Of a stretch of DNA of 64,000 nt, positions 49,519 to 59,400 are shown piece after piece. Every line of letters starts with the position of its first letter. The stretch's first letter is position 1. This DNA is from an uncultured Chloroflexota bacterium. GTDB lineage: Bacteria; Chloroflexota; Anaerolineae; Aggregatilineales; Phototrophicaceae. The translations under genes were made by a program, and so were the position numbers. The DNA lies in NCBI GenBank assembly GCA_937974245.1, contig CALJKV010000037.1:1-64000 (forward strand), read 5' to 3'. A model generated the notes under the pieces. That model searched no databases. It was not told where the DNA came from and was given only the letters and a program-made list of their open reading frames with translations.

Positions 49519-52227
49519 TTAGATCAACCCGAGTTCACGCGCACGGGCGACCGCCTCTGTTCGTCGGTTGACCTGAAGTTTCTGGTAAATGTTCCGGTTG
49601 TGCCCTTTGACGGTATTCAGTGCGATAAAAAGATACTGACTGATCTCCTGGTTGGAGAGGCCGTCTGCGACCAGCCTCAGGATTTCCAATTCACGCTCGC
49701 TCAAAGGCTCAATCAGCGGTTGTGAGACCAATGGCTGCCGATGCGCTGGTTGAAATGCCGCAATCAGTTTTTGTGTATAGGCTGGTCGGATTCCCCGGGT
49801 AAGTGCTTCGGAGAGCATGGCTTTCATTGACATGCCTTCATCTACAAAAACACGAACGTAGCCCTCCGGTTCGGCGAGCTGAAGCGCCCGCTGCAACATC
49901 GTAAGCGCGATATCCCTATCACCCTGAACCCAATACAGCCGTGCCTGCAGAATACTGATTTCGATCACACTCCCCATGCGCTGGTTTGTTTCCGCTGCGT
50001 CGTGCAACCGCCCCAGTAATGAAGCGACCTCATCAACCGATTGTTGCACGCGGTTATGTTCGTATTGAGTGATGTGGATCCGTGCCAGTGTGATCAGTTC
50101 AAATTCGTTCAGATAACTGATTTCGCTGTTGAACGATAATCCGCGCTCATGCGCCCACGACAAGGCTTTGTCAATCTGCCCTTGTTCGATCCATACACAG
50201 GCTCTGGCAGCCGCTATGGGGCGTGGATTGGGAACAGGTGTGGCGTAATAGAGGCGTTCAGCTTCATTGAGTAATTCCAGGGCACTGGCAAAGTCACCCG
50301 TTACTTGCTTCATACGAGCCTGCGCCTGGCAAAAACGCACCCGCCAATCCGGTAATCCGGCTTGCTTGCCAAGAGTTTCGCTTTTCTGCAGGTATTCTCG
50401 TGCCATTTCCAGATCATTTTGTTCGCGGTGGAGATCGCCTAACCCCATGAATAAATCTGCCACACCTTGAACCGTAAAGGGCTGCGATTCTGCAACTTGC
50501 AGCGCATTCTTGTAGATGCCTATTGCATCCAGAAGGCGTCCTTGTGCCAGCCGAATATCCGCCAGGCCAAACGTATTGCTGAGGGCAAAGGGGACATTGC
50601 CCAGCCTGTACATGCTCTCCATCCCGTCTGTCATGAATTGAAATGCCGCTTCCAGATCAGAACTCGACCAGTGCGCCAGACCCAGCAGAGACGAAGCCAT
50701 ACCACGCTGATGATGATCGGTTGCCGAGGTCAGCGCCAGTACGCGCTGCCCATGTTTGATTGTGCTGGGAATATCACCCATCGCCAGCGCAAGATAGGCG
50801 CGTGCCGCAGCGATGGTTGCCGGTAAGTGTTGAAATGCCACATCATCGGCGACAATCCTTTCGGAAACCACGTCGTCGGCCTGTGCTTCCGGGGCAAGCC
50901 AACGCTCGGCATTGCACAGATGCGTATCGGCAGCGTCTATCTCGCCGAAATCCAGCAGCACCCAACCGTAACCCGCACTGAGAACCGGACGGTTGCGAAA
51001 CATAGATTCAGGCAGAGCCTGCATCCAGACTAGTTGTCCGCGACTTTGAAAAGAGGTCGAATGGGTGTATGCCCACTCCAGTTCGATCATGTCTGCCGCT
51101 CGTCCAAAGTCTTCAGCGATGAGTGCATGATGAATCCCCTCGGATCGCAGGTTATGCTGTTCATACCACTGGCTCGCCCGAATGTGCAGTTCGTTTACGT
51201 CCACATGCGCTGCCTGTTGCAGGCGTTTGCGCAGCAGGTCACCAAACAGGTGATGATAGCGATACCACTGCCGTTCATTATCCAGCGGTATAAGAAACAG
51301 ATTGGCCTGCCGGATGTATTCAAGGATGTGCTGCGAAGAATGTCCCGCATCATGAAGCACGGCATCACACAGAGCGCCACAGATGCGGTCGAGAATCGAT
51401 GTCTTCAGCAAGAAATCCTGAATATGCGGCGGTTGATGATTGAGGACTTCTTCGACCAGATAATCCAATACGAAATGATGGCTGCCCGTAAACGATTGGA
51501 TAAACCTGCTGGTGTCATCACTCGTCTGAATCGAAATGGCGGCTAGCTGTAATCCGGCGATCCAACCTTCGGTGCGGGCTTCTAACGCAACGACATCCTC
51601 CGGCGAGAGGGTCAACCCCATCCTGTGATTGAGAAACTCAGCCGCTTCGTCCGGGGTGAAGCGCAGATCCGCAGCGCGGAGTTCGGTCAACTGCCCGCGT
51701 GCTCGCAGACGTGCCAGCGGCAGGCGAGGGTCTTCGCGGGTGGTGATGAGCAGATGCATCTGCGGCGGTTGGTTGTCGACCAGAAAAGCGAGAATTTCGT
51801 CGATCTGTTGGCTGTCGAGTACATGGTAATCATCCAGCACCAACGTAAGGTCATGCGGCATGGTCGCGATTTCGTTGAGCAGCGATGTCAGGAGCGACTC
51901 GATTGGCGGCGGCGGCGGGGATTCGAGCAGGCTCATGATACGTGTGCCAATTTGGGGTGCAACCGTCTGTAACGCGGCAACGACATAAGCCAGGAAACGC
52001 ATCGGGTCGCTGTCGCCTTCATCCAACGATAGCCAGGCCGCAGGACGCTCCCCCGCAGTGATCCACCCTGTAACCAGCGTCGTCTTGCCAAACCCGGCAG
52101 GTGCGGAAACCAGCGTGAGTTTACCCTGGTGTCCTGCATTTATCCGGTCAATAAGACGCGGGCGCAGAACAATACCCGGGCGGGAGGGGGGCGTATATAG
52201 TTTTGTGGCGAGAATTTGTGTTGACAT
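49519..52227 (-). CDS. MalT-like LuxR-family ATP-dependent regulator
   Basis: The 902-residue regulator has an N-terminal NTPase (P-loop SAPAGFGKTTLVTGW, about 41-55; Walker B TLVLDDYHVL). A long helical-repeat sensor region (about 350-800, TPR-like) is followed by a C-terminal LuxR helix-turn-helix (about 835-895: LSERELEILRLVADGLSNQE; NTVKGHNRNIYQKLQVNRRT). This STAND architecture is activated by an inducer with ATP and is frequent in Chloroflexota. The inducer and targets are unknown. It is convergent with no partner and divergent from the S41 protease gene. Confidence 0.93.
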   Translation of the reverse strand: MSTQILATKLYTPPSRPGIVLRPRLIDRINAGHQGKLTLVSAPAGFGKTTLVTGWITAGERPAAWLSLDEGDSDPMRFLAYVVAALQTVAPQIGTRIMSLLESPPPPPIESLLTSLLNEIATMPHDLTLVLDDYHVLDSQQIDEILAFLVDNQPPQMHLLITTREDPRLPLARLRARGQLTELRAADLRFTPDEAAEFLNHRMGLTLSPEDVVALEARTEGWIAGLQLAAISIQTSDDTSRFIQSFTGSHHFVLDYLVEEVLNHQPPHIQDFLLKTSILDRICGALCDAVLHDAGHSSQHILEYIRQANLFLIPLDNERQWYRYHHLFGDLLRKRLQQAAHVDVNELHIRASQWYEQHNLRSEGIHHALIAEDFGRAADMIELEWAYTHSTSFQSRGQLVWMQALPESMFRNRPVLSAGYGWVLLDFGEIDAADTHLCNAERWLAPEAQADDVVSERIVADDVAFQHLPATIAAARAYLALAMGDIPSTIKHGQRVLALTSATDHHQRGMASSLLGLAHWSSSDLEAAFQFMTDGMESMYRLGNVPFALSNTFGLADIRLAQGRLLDAIGIYKNALQVAESQPFTVQGVADLFMGLGDLHREQNDLEMAREYLQKSETLGKQAGLPDWRVRFCQAQARMKQVTGDFASALELLNEAERLYYATPVPNPRPIAAARACVWIEQGQIDKALSWAHERGLSFNSEISYLNEFELITLARIHITQYEHNRVQQSVDEVASLLGRLHDAAETNQRMGSVIEISILQARLYWVQGDRDIALTMLQRALQLAEPEGYVRVFVDEGMSMKAMLSEALTRGIRPAYTQKLIAAFQPAHRQPLVSQPLIEPLSERELEILRLVADGLSNQEISQYLFIALNTVKGHNRNIYQKLQVNRRTEAVARARELGLI

Positions 52228-52332
52228 AGGCTAATTCTACCCAATCAGCATCAGAGGGCAATAGATGCGCGCGCAACCGTACCGCTGATATGCCTGCCAC
52301 CTTCTTAATATTGCATTAAGCGTTGGCTCAGG

Positions 52333-52363
52333 TTGCCCCCAAATTCACCAGTTAGCCTATAAT
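52333..52363 (+). promoter_or_regulatory. Promoter upstream of the S41 protease gene
   Basis: A perfect TATAAT (52358-52363) is preceded by TTGCCC (52333-52338) at a longish 19-bp spacing. It lies about 67 bp before the start. Confidence 0.5.
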
Positions 52364-52429
52364 GGGAATACAACCGTATACCGGCTGGGGAATATGCCTC
52401 GTTTCCCCGTTGTGTCATGATTGGGAGTG

Positions 52430-54433
52430 ATGATTTTGAGAAAACAGATGCTTTTTGTGTTGGTCGTGCTGAGTCTGGCGCTGATCGGGCTGCCTGTCGC
52501 CGCGCAGGATGACATGCCCCCGGCCAAGATCGTGAATGATGAAGGCGGGCCGGTTGCGATCACCGGCTCGGTGAACTATACCTCGCTGACCTTTACTGTT
52601 GGCGTAGCCGAACCACTGATTATCCTGGAAGACCAGGCCGGTTTCGTAGACCGCAACATGGGTTTCCTCATGCCGATGGAATCTCAGGTGATCGGGCAGA
52701 TTACCTCGGACTTTTACACCTCGCCCTTTACTTACAGCGTTGAACTGCCGATTGAACCGCGTGCCAGCCTGCGCGATGTGGACAACGACGGACAGACCGA
52801 TAGCGGCGTGATGATCTACGCGATTGCCTACTGGTCGAATACCTGGGGCGATCCCTACCTGGAAGAGCGCGACTTGTTCGGCGGCGGTTGGTCTGGTGCC
52901 TATGCCTCCACCCGCATTGACCAGAATCCCTCTGCCAAAGCGGAACTGCTTGGTGGCAAGTATCTCGTGTACGCTCCCGACGACCAGCAGGGCTTCCCCA
53001 GCGGCTTTGGTGAAGATGGCCTCTTGTTCACCGGGGACGAGCCGGTGGTGCGGCTGCCCCAGGGCTATACCGTTGTGGATATGGACACCGACCCCTTCAC
53101 CTTTGACCGTTCGCGCAACCCGGTTATTGACCTCATTGAGGGCGAGGGCGCGGCGGCGGTGGATTTCTCCAATCTGAGTTATACCGATGCCTTTGATGCG
53201 CTGGTCGAAATGTTTCGCAACGAATATGCCTACACGGAGTCGAAGGGCATTGACTGGGATGCACTGTGGCAGGAATACCGCCCACGCTTCGAGCAGGCCG
53301 ATGCCAGCCGCGATTCAGTGGCCTACGTGCTGGCGCTGCGTGATTTCTACTGGCAGATTCCTGACGGTCACATGCGCTTCCCCCTCACACAGCAGACGAT
53401 TGACCTTTTCACACAGGAAACCGATGGCGGCCTCGGTATCGCCGTGAGCGAACTTGATGATGGCCGGGTGATCGTGAATTACCTGGGTGACGGATCGCCC
53501 GCTGCTAACGCTGGAATCGAACTGGGCGCGGAAATCCTGGCGATCAACAACAAGGCAATTGATGAAGTCATCGCGGAAAACGTCCCCTGGTCGTCGCCCT
53601 TCAGTGCGCCGCACGTCCTGCGCTTGCAGCAGCTTCGTTATATCACGCGCTTCCACGTGGGTGATACGGTCATCGTCAAGTATCAGAATCCCGGCGCAGC
53701 ACAGCCCGCCGCTGCCGAGCTGGTAGCGTCGAACGAGCGTGATAGTTTCGCCTCCTCGTCATTCAATACCGGGCTGACGGGCGTGGAACTCCCGTTGGAA
53801 TACCAGTTAATTGACCCCGGCATCATGTACGTGAAAATCTACAGTTTCTTCGACAATGATCTGTTGACGATTCAACTGTGGGAACGCATGATTACCGCCA
53901 TGAACGACAACCAGATTCCGGCGTTGATTATTGATATGCGTCAGAATGGCGGCGGCAGCGGCTTTCTGGCCGACCAGATGGCGGCTTACTTCTTCAATGA
54001 TCCACTGGAAATCGGCAACGGTGCGGCCTATGACCCCAGTCTGGGCGCGTTCTATAGTGACCGCAACCGACTTTCGCGTTATTACCTGCCGCCGGCGAAC
54101 CTGCGCTACGATGGCCCGATTGCCGTATTGGTAGGGCCGAACTGCAACAGCGCCTGCGAATTCTTCTCGTATAACATGACGCTGCAAGACCGAGCGGCCA
54201 TTGTCGGGCAGTATCCCACCGGCGGGCTGGGCGGCGGGCAGAAGTTCTTCACAATGCCGGACGGCCTGGTGCTGCAATTCTCCGCCGTTCGCAACCTGGA
54301 CGCGAACGACAATGTCATCGTGGAAGGTACGGGCGTGCCGCTGGATGTGAAAGTGCCGGTGGACGAAGAAACCGTGTTTGCCGAAGGCGATGTCATCCTG
54401 GATTACGCCATCCAGTACCTGCTGGGTCAGTAG
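52430..54433 (+). CDS. Secreted S41-family peptidase
   Basis: The protein has about 667 residues; ATG 52430 and TTG 52436 are both possible, with GGGAG just upstream. A signal peptide (MLFVLVVLSLALIGLPVAAQ) precedes an N-terminal beta-rich domain of about 230 residues. A PDZ-like region (GGLGIAVSELDDGRVIVNYL; GSPAANAGIELGAEILAINN) leads to the S41 core: LIIDMRQNGGGSGFLADQMA, VLVGPNCNSACEFFSYNM (catalytic Ser in NSACE) and GQYPTGGLGGGQKFF. It probably degrades or processes proteins outside the cell. A terminator follows. Confidence 0.9.
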   Translation: MILRKQMLFVLVVLSLALIGLPVAAQDDMPPAKIVNDEGGPVAITGSVNYTSLTFTVGVAEPLIILEDQAGFVDRNMGFLMPMESQVIGQITSDFYTSPFTYSVELPIEPRASLRDVDNDGQTDSGVMIYAIAYWSNTWGDPYLEERDLFGGGWSGAYASTRIDQNPSAKAELLGGKYLVYAPDDQQGFPSGFGEDGLLFTGDEPVVRLPQGYTVVDMDTDPFTFDRSRNPVIDLIEGEGAAAVDFSNLSYTDAFDALVEMFRNEYAYTESKGIDWDALWQEYRPRFEQADASRDSVAYVLALRDFYWQIPDGHMRFPLTQQTIDLFTQETDGGLGIAVSELDDGRVIVNYLGDGSPAANAGIELGAEILAINNKAIDEVIAENVPWSSPFSAPHVLRLQQLRYITRFHVGDTVIVKYQNPGAAQPAAAELVASNERDSFASSSFNTGLTGVELPLEYQLIDPGIMYVKIYSFFDNDLLTIQLWERMITAMNDNQIPALIIDMRQNGGGSGFLADQMAAYFFNDPLEIGNGAAYDPSLGAFYSDRNRLSRYYLPPANLRYDGPIAVLVGPNCNSACEFFSYNMTLQDRAAIVGQYPTGGLGGGQKFFTMPDGLVLQFSAVRNLDANDNVIVEGTGVPLDVKVPVDEETVFAEGDVILDYAIQYLLGQ

Positions 54434-54468
54434 ACGCGAGCCACCGATTTCCGGCATAACGTGTAACG

Positions 54469-54497
54469 AACCGCACGCTGGTAAAGGTGCGGTTTTT
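54469..54497 (+). terminator. Terminator after the S41 protease gene
   Basis: AACCGCAC and GTGCGGTT pair over 8 bp around a 10-nt loop, followed by TTT. It lies 35 bp after the stop. Confidence 0.75.
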
Positions 54498-54652
54498 GAT
54501 TTCGGAATCCCAGCCTCACAAATTGCGATTCGCCGCAATCCACGTTACACTCCCCAGCTATTCTCAAGAATACAACTGTCGTTAGGCCGTTTCGATCCTT
54601 CTGCCATCAGGCGGTGGGCTTAGATTCACTGTTTATAACAAGGGAGTTTCTT

Positions 54653-56017
54653 ATGTCTGATTCCGTGATTCGCTTCGATCTGCCACAGTCCGAGATACCC
54701 AAGGCCTGGTACAACATCCAGGCGGATCTGCCGCGCCCACTGCCGCCGGTACTGCACCCCGGCACGCACCAACCCATCGGCCCGGCTGACCTCGCCCCAC
54801 TCTTCCCAATGGAACTCATCATGCAGGAAGTCAGCCAGGAGCGTTACATCCCGATCCCGGAAGAAGTCCGCGAAATCTACAAACTGTGGCGGCCAACCCC
54901 GCTGCTGCGGGCGCGCCGGTTGGAAAAGGCACTCGATACCCCGGCACATATTTACTATAAATACGAAGGTGTCTCCCCCAGTGGCAGCCACAAGCTGAAC
55001 ACCGCCGTTCCCCAGGCCTATTACAATAAGATGGAAGGTGTCAAGGGCCTGACCACTGAAACCGGCGCCGGTCAGTGGGGGACAGCCCTCTCGATTGCCT
55101 GCAACTTCTTCGACATGGAATGTGTCGTCTACATGGTCAAGATCAGCTACCAGCAGAAGCCTTACCGCCGGGCGATTATCCAGTCCTTCGGCGCAACCAT
55201 CTACCCCAGCCCCAGCGAAAACACCCAGGCCGGGCGCAGCATCCTGGCGAAAAACCCGGATAGCACCGGCTCGCTGGGCATCGCCATCAGTGAAGCGGTG
55301 GAAGCAGCGGTTGCCAGCGGTGGCAAGTACAAGTACTCGCTCGGTTCGGTACTGAACCATGTCCTGACGCACCAGACGGTGATCGGGGAAGAATCGCTCA
55401 AACAGATGGAACAGGCCGGGGAATACCCAGATGTGGTGATCGGCTGTGTGGGTGGCGGCAGCAATTTCGCCGGGATCGCGCTGCCTTTCGTGCGTGAAAA
55501 CCTGACTAACGGCAGGAAAACCCGCATTATCGCCGTTGAACCCTCTGCCTGCCCCAGCCTGACCCGCGGCACGTATGCTTACGACTTTGGCGACACGGTT
55601 GGCCTGACACCGCTTGTCAAAATGTACACGCTGGGCAAGGACTTTGTGCCTCCCCCGCTGCATGCCGGAGGACTGCGCTATCACGGTATGGCGAGCATTC
55701 TGTGCGAACTCTATGACCAGGGCCTGATAGAAGCGCGTGCCGTCCAGCAAATGGAAACCTTCAGCGCCGGGTTGCAGTTCGCCCGTTCTGAGGGCATCGT
55801 GCCGGGGCCGGAGCCGACCCACGCGATTGCGGCTGTCGTGCAAGAGGCGCTGGCCGCCAAAGCGGCTGGCGAAAAGCGCACGATTCTCTTCAATCTGTCG
55901 GGGCACGGCCACTTTGATATGTCGGCCTATGAAGCATACCTGGGCGGCCAGCTCAGCGACTACGAGTACCCGCAGGCGGAGATTGAGGCCGCAAAGGCCG
56001 CGCTACCACAGATTTAG
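54653..56017 (+). CDS. trpB2: Tryptophan synthase beta-like enzyme, TrpB2 type
   Basis: The protein has 454 residues from the ATG at 54653 with AAGGGAG upstream. This PLP enzyme joins indole and serine, or works on a related substrate. The long N-terminus (about 85 residues before RPTPLLRARRLE) marks the TrpB2 class. Catalytic Lys114 lies in SPSGSHKLNTAVPQA, and the PLP phosphate loop is CVGGGSNFAG. LTTETGAGQWGTALS holds the expected catalytic Glu. No trp operon genes are adjacent, so it may salvage indole or act on another amino acid. Confidence 0.93.
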   Translation: MSDSVIRFDLPQSEIPKAWYNIQADLPRPLPPVLHPGTHQPIGPADLAPLFPMELIMQEVSQERYIPIPEEVREIYKLWRPTPLLRARRLEKALDTPAHIYYKYEGVSPSGSHKLNTAVPQAYYNKMEGVKGLTTETGAGQWGTALSIACNFFDMECVVYMVKISYQQKPYRRAIIQSFGATIYPSPSENTQAGRSILAKNPDSTGSLGIAISEAVEAAVASGGKYKYSLGSVLNHVLTHQTVIGEESLKQMEQAGEYPDVVIGCVGGGSNFAGIALPFVRENLTNGRKTRIIAVEPSACPSLTRGTYAYDFGDTVGLTPLVKMYTLGKDFVPPPLHAGGLRYHGMASILCELYDQGLIEARAVQQMETFSAGLQFARSEGIVPGPEPTHAIAAVVQEALAAKAAGEKRTILFNLSGHGHFDMSAYEAYLGGQLSDYEYPQAEIEAAKAALPQI

Positions 56018-56346
56018 CGGTTATTCGCCAGGCTTGATAGAGACTTCACCCTCTGCCGAACCGCACGGCTGTACACTTTTGCGGCAAGACGGACTGTCTT
56101 TAACACGCGCCGTAAAAATGTGTCCGCTCCTCAGCCCTTACCTCAAAACCCTTCTCCCAGTAGTGTGCATGGGAGAAGGGCCGGGGGATGTGGTCAGAAG
56201 CACCTGAAACGCCCTCTGGTCGCACGAGCGTGTCGGGTTGGATGCCCGCTATGCAGGATTCAGGCCCTAATTGTGACATTCCTAGTCGCAGTGGCGGAAC
56301 ATAACAAAAGTTTCATACAAAATAAGGTCAGAATGCCGCCGAAAAA
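56018..56346. other. Intergenic region with a palindromic repeat
   Basis: A hairpin of arms CCCTTCTCCCA (56149-56159) and TGGGAGAAGGG (56170-56180) sits in a C-rich/G-rich context resembling the REP-like unit near hpf. It may terminate trpB2 transcription. No gene is seen; short frames here lack ribosome sites. Confidence 0.55.
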
Positions 56347-56375
56347 TTGACAACCTAATCCGCATTTCTTATACT
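56347..56375 (+). promoter_or_regulatory. Strong sigma-70-type promoter before the 1266-residue gene
   Basis: TTGACA (56347-56352), a 17-bp spacer and TATACT (56370-56375) lie about 49 bp before the start codon. This is close to the consensus. Confidence 0.8.
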
Positions 56376-56423
56376 CTAAACTCTGGTTAGCCCGCCGTCA
56401 AATTCCCGTTAGGAGCGATAACC

Positions 56424-59400
56424 TTGCTACCCTACTTACGATTCCTGATCCTGCTCATCTTGAGTGGGCTGGTGTTATCGGGTGTATCCGCGCAGAACGC
56501 CGCGCAATTAACCGTCGGGGATCCTCCGGTGGCGACCCTTATCAGCATCTCAGTCCCGGATACGAACGGGGTTGTCACCATAACCGGCGCGCCGGGCGCG
56601 GTGTTTCCCGGCGCCCAGGTCGCTATTCGCAACCTCTATACTGAAGATACTGTGTACGCGCAGGCCGGGATCACCGGCAGCTTTGGCGCACAGATCTACG
56701 GGCCGGGTAATACACCTTTCTGGATCAGCCCGGCAACCAACATCACGAGTACACAGCGGAATAAACCGGGGGCGCTCCCTGGTGGGCCAGGGACGATTAT
56801 CTTCGGGCAGTTCCCACAGATCGCACAGTCCGCCGGGGCATTCACTCAACTGCTGGTGGATGGCGACCTGAGCGACTGGGAAACCTACACCAACACCCGC
56901 CTCTATACTTTTGAGGAACATGAAGTCCTGGCGCTGCTCAACCAGGATTCGCTCTATGTAGCGATTTCCGATGGCAGCCTGTTCGATACCTATGACCACC
57001 TGCAACTGACATTCACGCTCGAAGGCTCAGTTTATGTCCTGACGCTAGACCCGCGTGAGCAGCAGCTTGCCCTGTTGCAGCGAATCGAACCCTCCGCTCG
57101 TGACCTGGGATCGCTGCCGGTGGCATCGGCTCAGACCGATGCCGTCGAAATACGGATTCCGTTAGCGCCCATCAACCCCAGCAACCCCAGCGTAGAAACC
57201 GCCAGCCTGAACCTGCTGCGCTTCTTCGATGCTGCCGATACCGAACTCCTGGCGCTCCTCATCGACCAGGACGTGCCGTTGATGAATGAGACTGACGGCA
57301 TTGTGTATCTCAACAGCCAGTTAGAGAATGATTTCACTCGCTTCACCATCGGCGGGCCGGTGGCGCAGGGCGCGAACCGCTGGTCGGCGCGGGGACGCAT
57401 CAGCAAACTGACAGCGCAGCCCGGCGAAACGCTTGATTTGGAGATGGATGTCACACTCACCGCCCCGGATGTCTCGCCTGGCTTGATTGGCCTGCGGATG
57501 ATCGGGGAGATCATACTGCAACCCGTGACCGGCGCGGACGGACAACAGCGCGGCGGCGGCCTGAACAGCAACAACGGCTGGTCGAACCTGCAAACACCCA
57601 GCGGCCTGGCGATAGATAACCTCTACGCCGATGTTGCCCTGGGGCAGACTATCGTCCCCTGGCAGGCAGTAATCCGTAAAGACGGCCAGTTCTTCTTCCC
57701 AATGCAGTTCTCGCTCACCATCCCCGAAGACCTGCCGCCTGGTCTGTATGTCCCCGTTTTCCGGGGCACGGCACAGGCTGGCGATGGCGATATTGTGGAT
57801 TGGACGGCTAATGGGCTGTTCGGTGAGGGCAGGGGCATTTCACGCTTGCAGTTGACACGCCTGCCACTGCTGCTTAACCTGGGCGGGAACATCGAGAACA
57901 ATCATCTTGTCTGGGCGTTGTTCTTCGACTCGCCCAGTAATGGCAGCCGGGGTGTGCTTTCCCAGGAAGACCAGGCGCATTACGCCCTGGACAACCGGGT
58001 GCGCTACAACAGCCCCACGTACATTCTCCAGCCATTTGACGGGCCGCCAAGCCAAGGTAAAGCCCTCACTTACCCACTGGAGCCTTACCTGCTCAACTTG
58101 CTGCCTAATGCCTACGATACCATCACTGCCCCGCTGATCCCGTTCCTGTTCCCCGGCGGGCGGCTGAACGCACGCATCACGCGCCCTGATGGTATGGTGG
58201 ATGACCTGGGGAGTATGCCGATTCTTCAGAACCAACTCTCTACCATCGCGGCAGATGAACGCACCCTTTTCGGCGGTCAGTCCCCGGTGGATAGTTACCG
58301 CCTGACAACCCTCAACGACCTCATGACGAATTACACCTTCGACCAGTACGGGCCGTACGCCATCGAGCTGGCCGGCAACACGGAGGATATCTGGGGCAAC
58401 CGCTACAGCGGCGGCGGAATATATAATATCCTGGTTGCGGAAATGGTAGATATTCTGCCCGGCGTGCTGCCCGGCACACCCTTCACAGTGGGCGATGCCT
58501 TCTACCCCGGCTTACGCATTTCGCCCGGAATCCCTGCCGAAGTCACCGTCACAGTGACAGTATATCCGCTGGACGACAGCCCGCCCCAGACCTATCGTTT
58601 CAGCGGGCAGGCCGACTCATACGGCCACTTCTCTCCAGCAGACGAGCCGCTCTACCTGGACACACCTGGGGAATATATCGCGGACTATGATGTGCGCTAC
58701 ACCGACCCCGAAGCACGCCTGTGGGCGGGGAGTCTGCGGGGCGCTGGGGTGATAGCCAACCGGGATAGCAATCTGATCGCACACGGGGTACGTGGCCTTG
58801 ATGACGATCCGACGGAGGTTCGCCCGCCCTGGTTGACGGTGCAGCAGCACCTGGCAGGCACCGATGTTGATACCTGGCGGCTGCAAGCTCCGTACTTCAG
58901 CGGCGATGTCGCCTGGATTGCCAGCGGCCTGGACGGGGAAATCAAGCCGGTTTTCAGTGTGCAGGATATTGGCGGTGGGTATGCTGCCTGGCTGGTCGCT
59001 AACTACCCGGTATTCAGCGGGTTAAATGGCACTTCTATGCAGCGTCTTGCCATAGAAGATGAACTGCCGGTTGCCATGTTCAGCAGCGCCGAAAGCCTGT
59101 ATCCCCCATCGCTCCTGCCTGACGACATTGTGAATATGGCCTACAGCTATGTGAGTGTTGTACGCCCCGGCCTGACCGCCCGTCAGTTTGTGCAGGGCGG
59201 CTATGGCGGTGGTCTCCTCACCTATCTGGACGCCGACGACCCGTACAACCAGCAGTCTGGCGCGGGTGTCGCCGGTGACCGTCCGGGTGATTTCTGGTTC
59301 GTGTTCGGCGGCGCAATCGTGAAAAATGAGGCCGCAGATGTGCGCGACTCGGCCATTTATGGCGCATTCGTCTCGATGATTGAGGAAGCCGATGATCCCC

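Noticed and set aside
54626..55912. 428-residue open frame on the minus strand
   Set aside because: Antisense to TrpB2; the composition is typical of a mirrored GC-rich gene.
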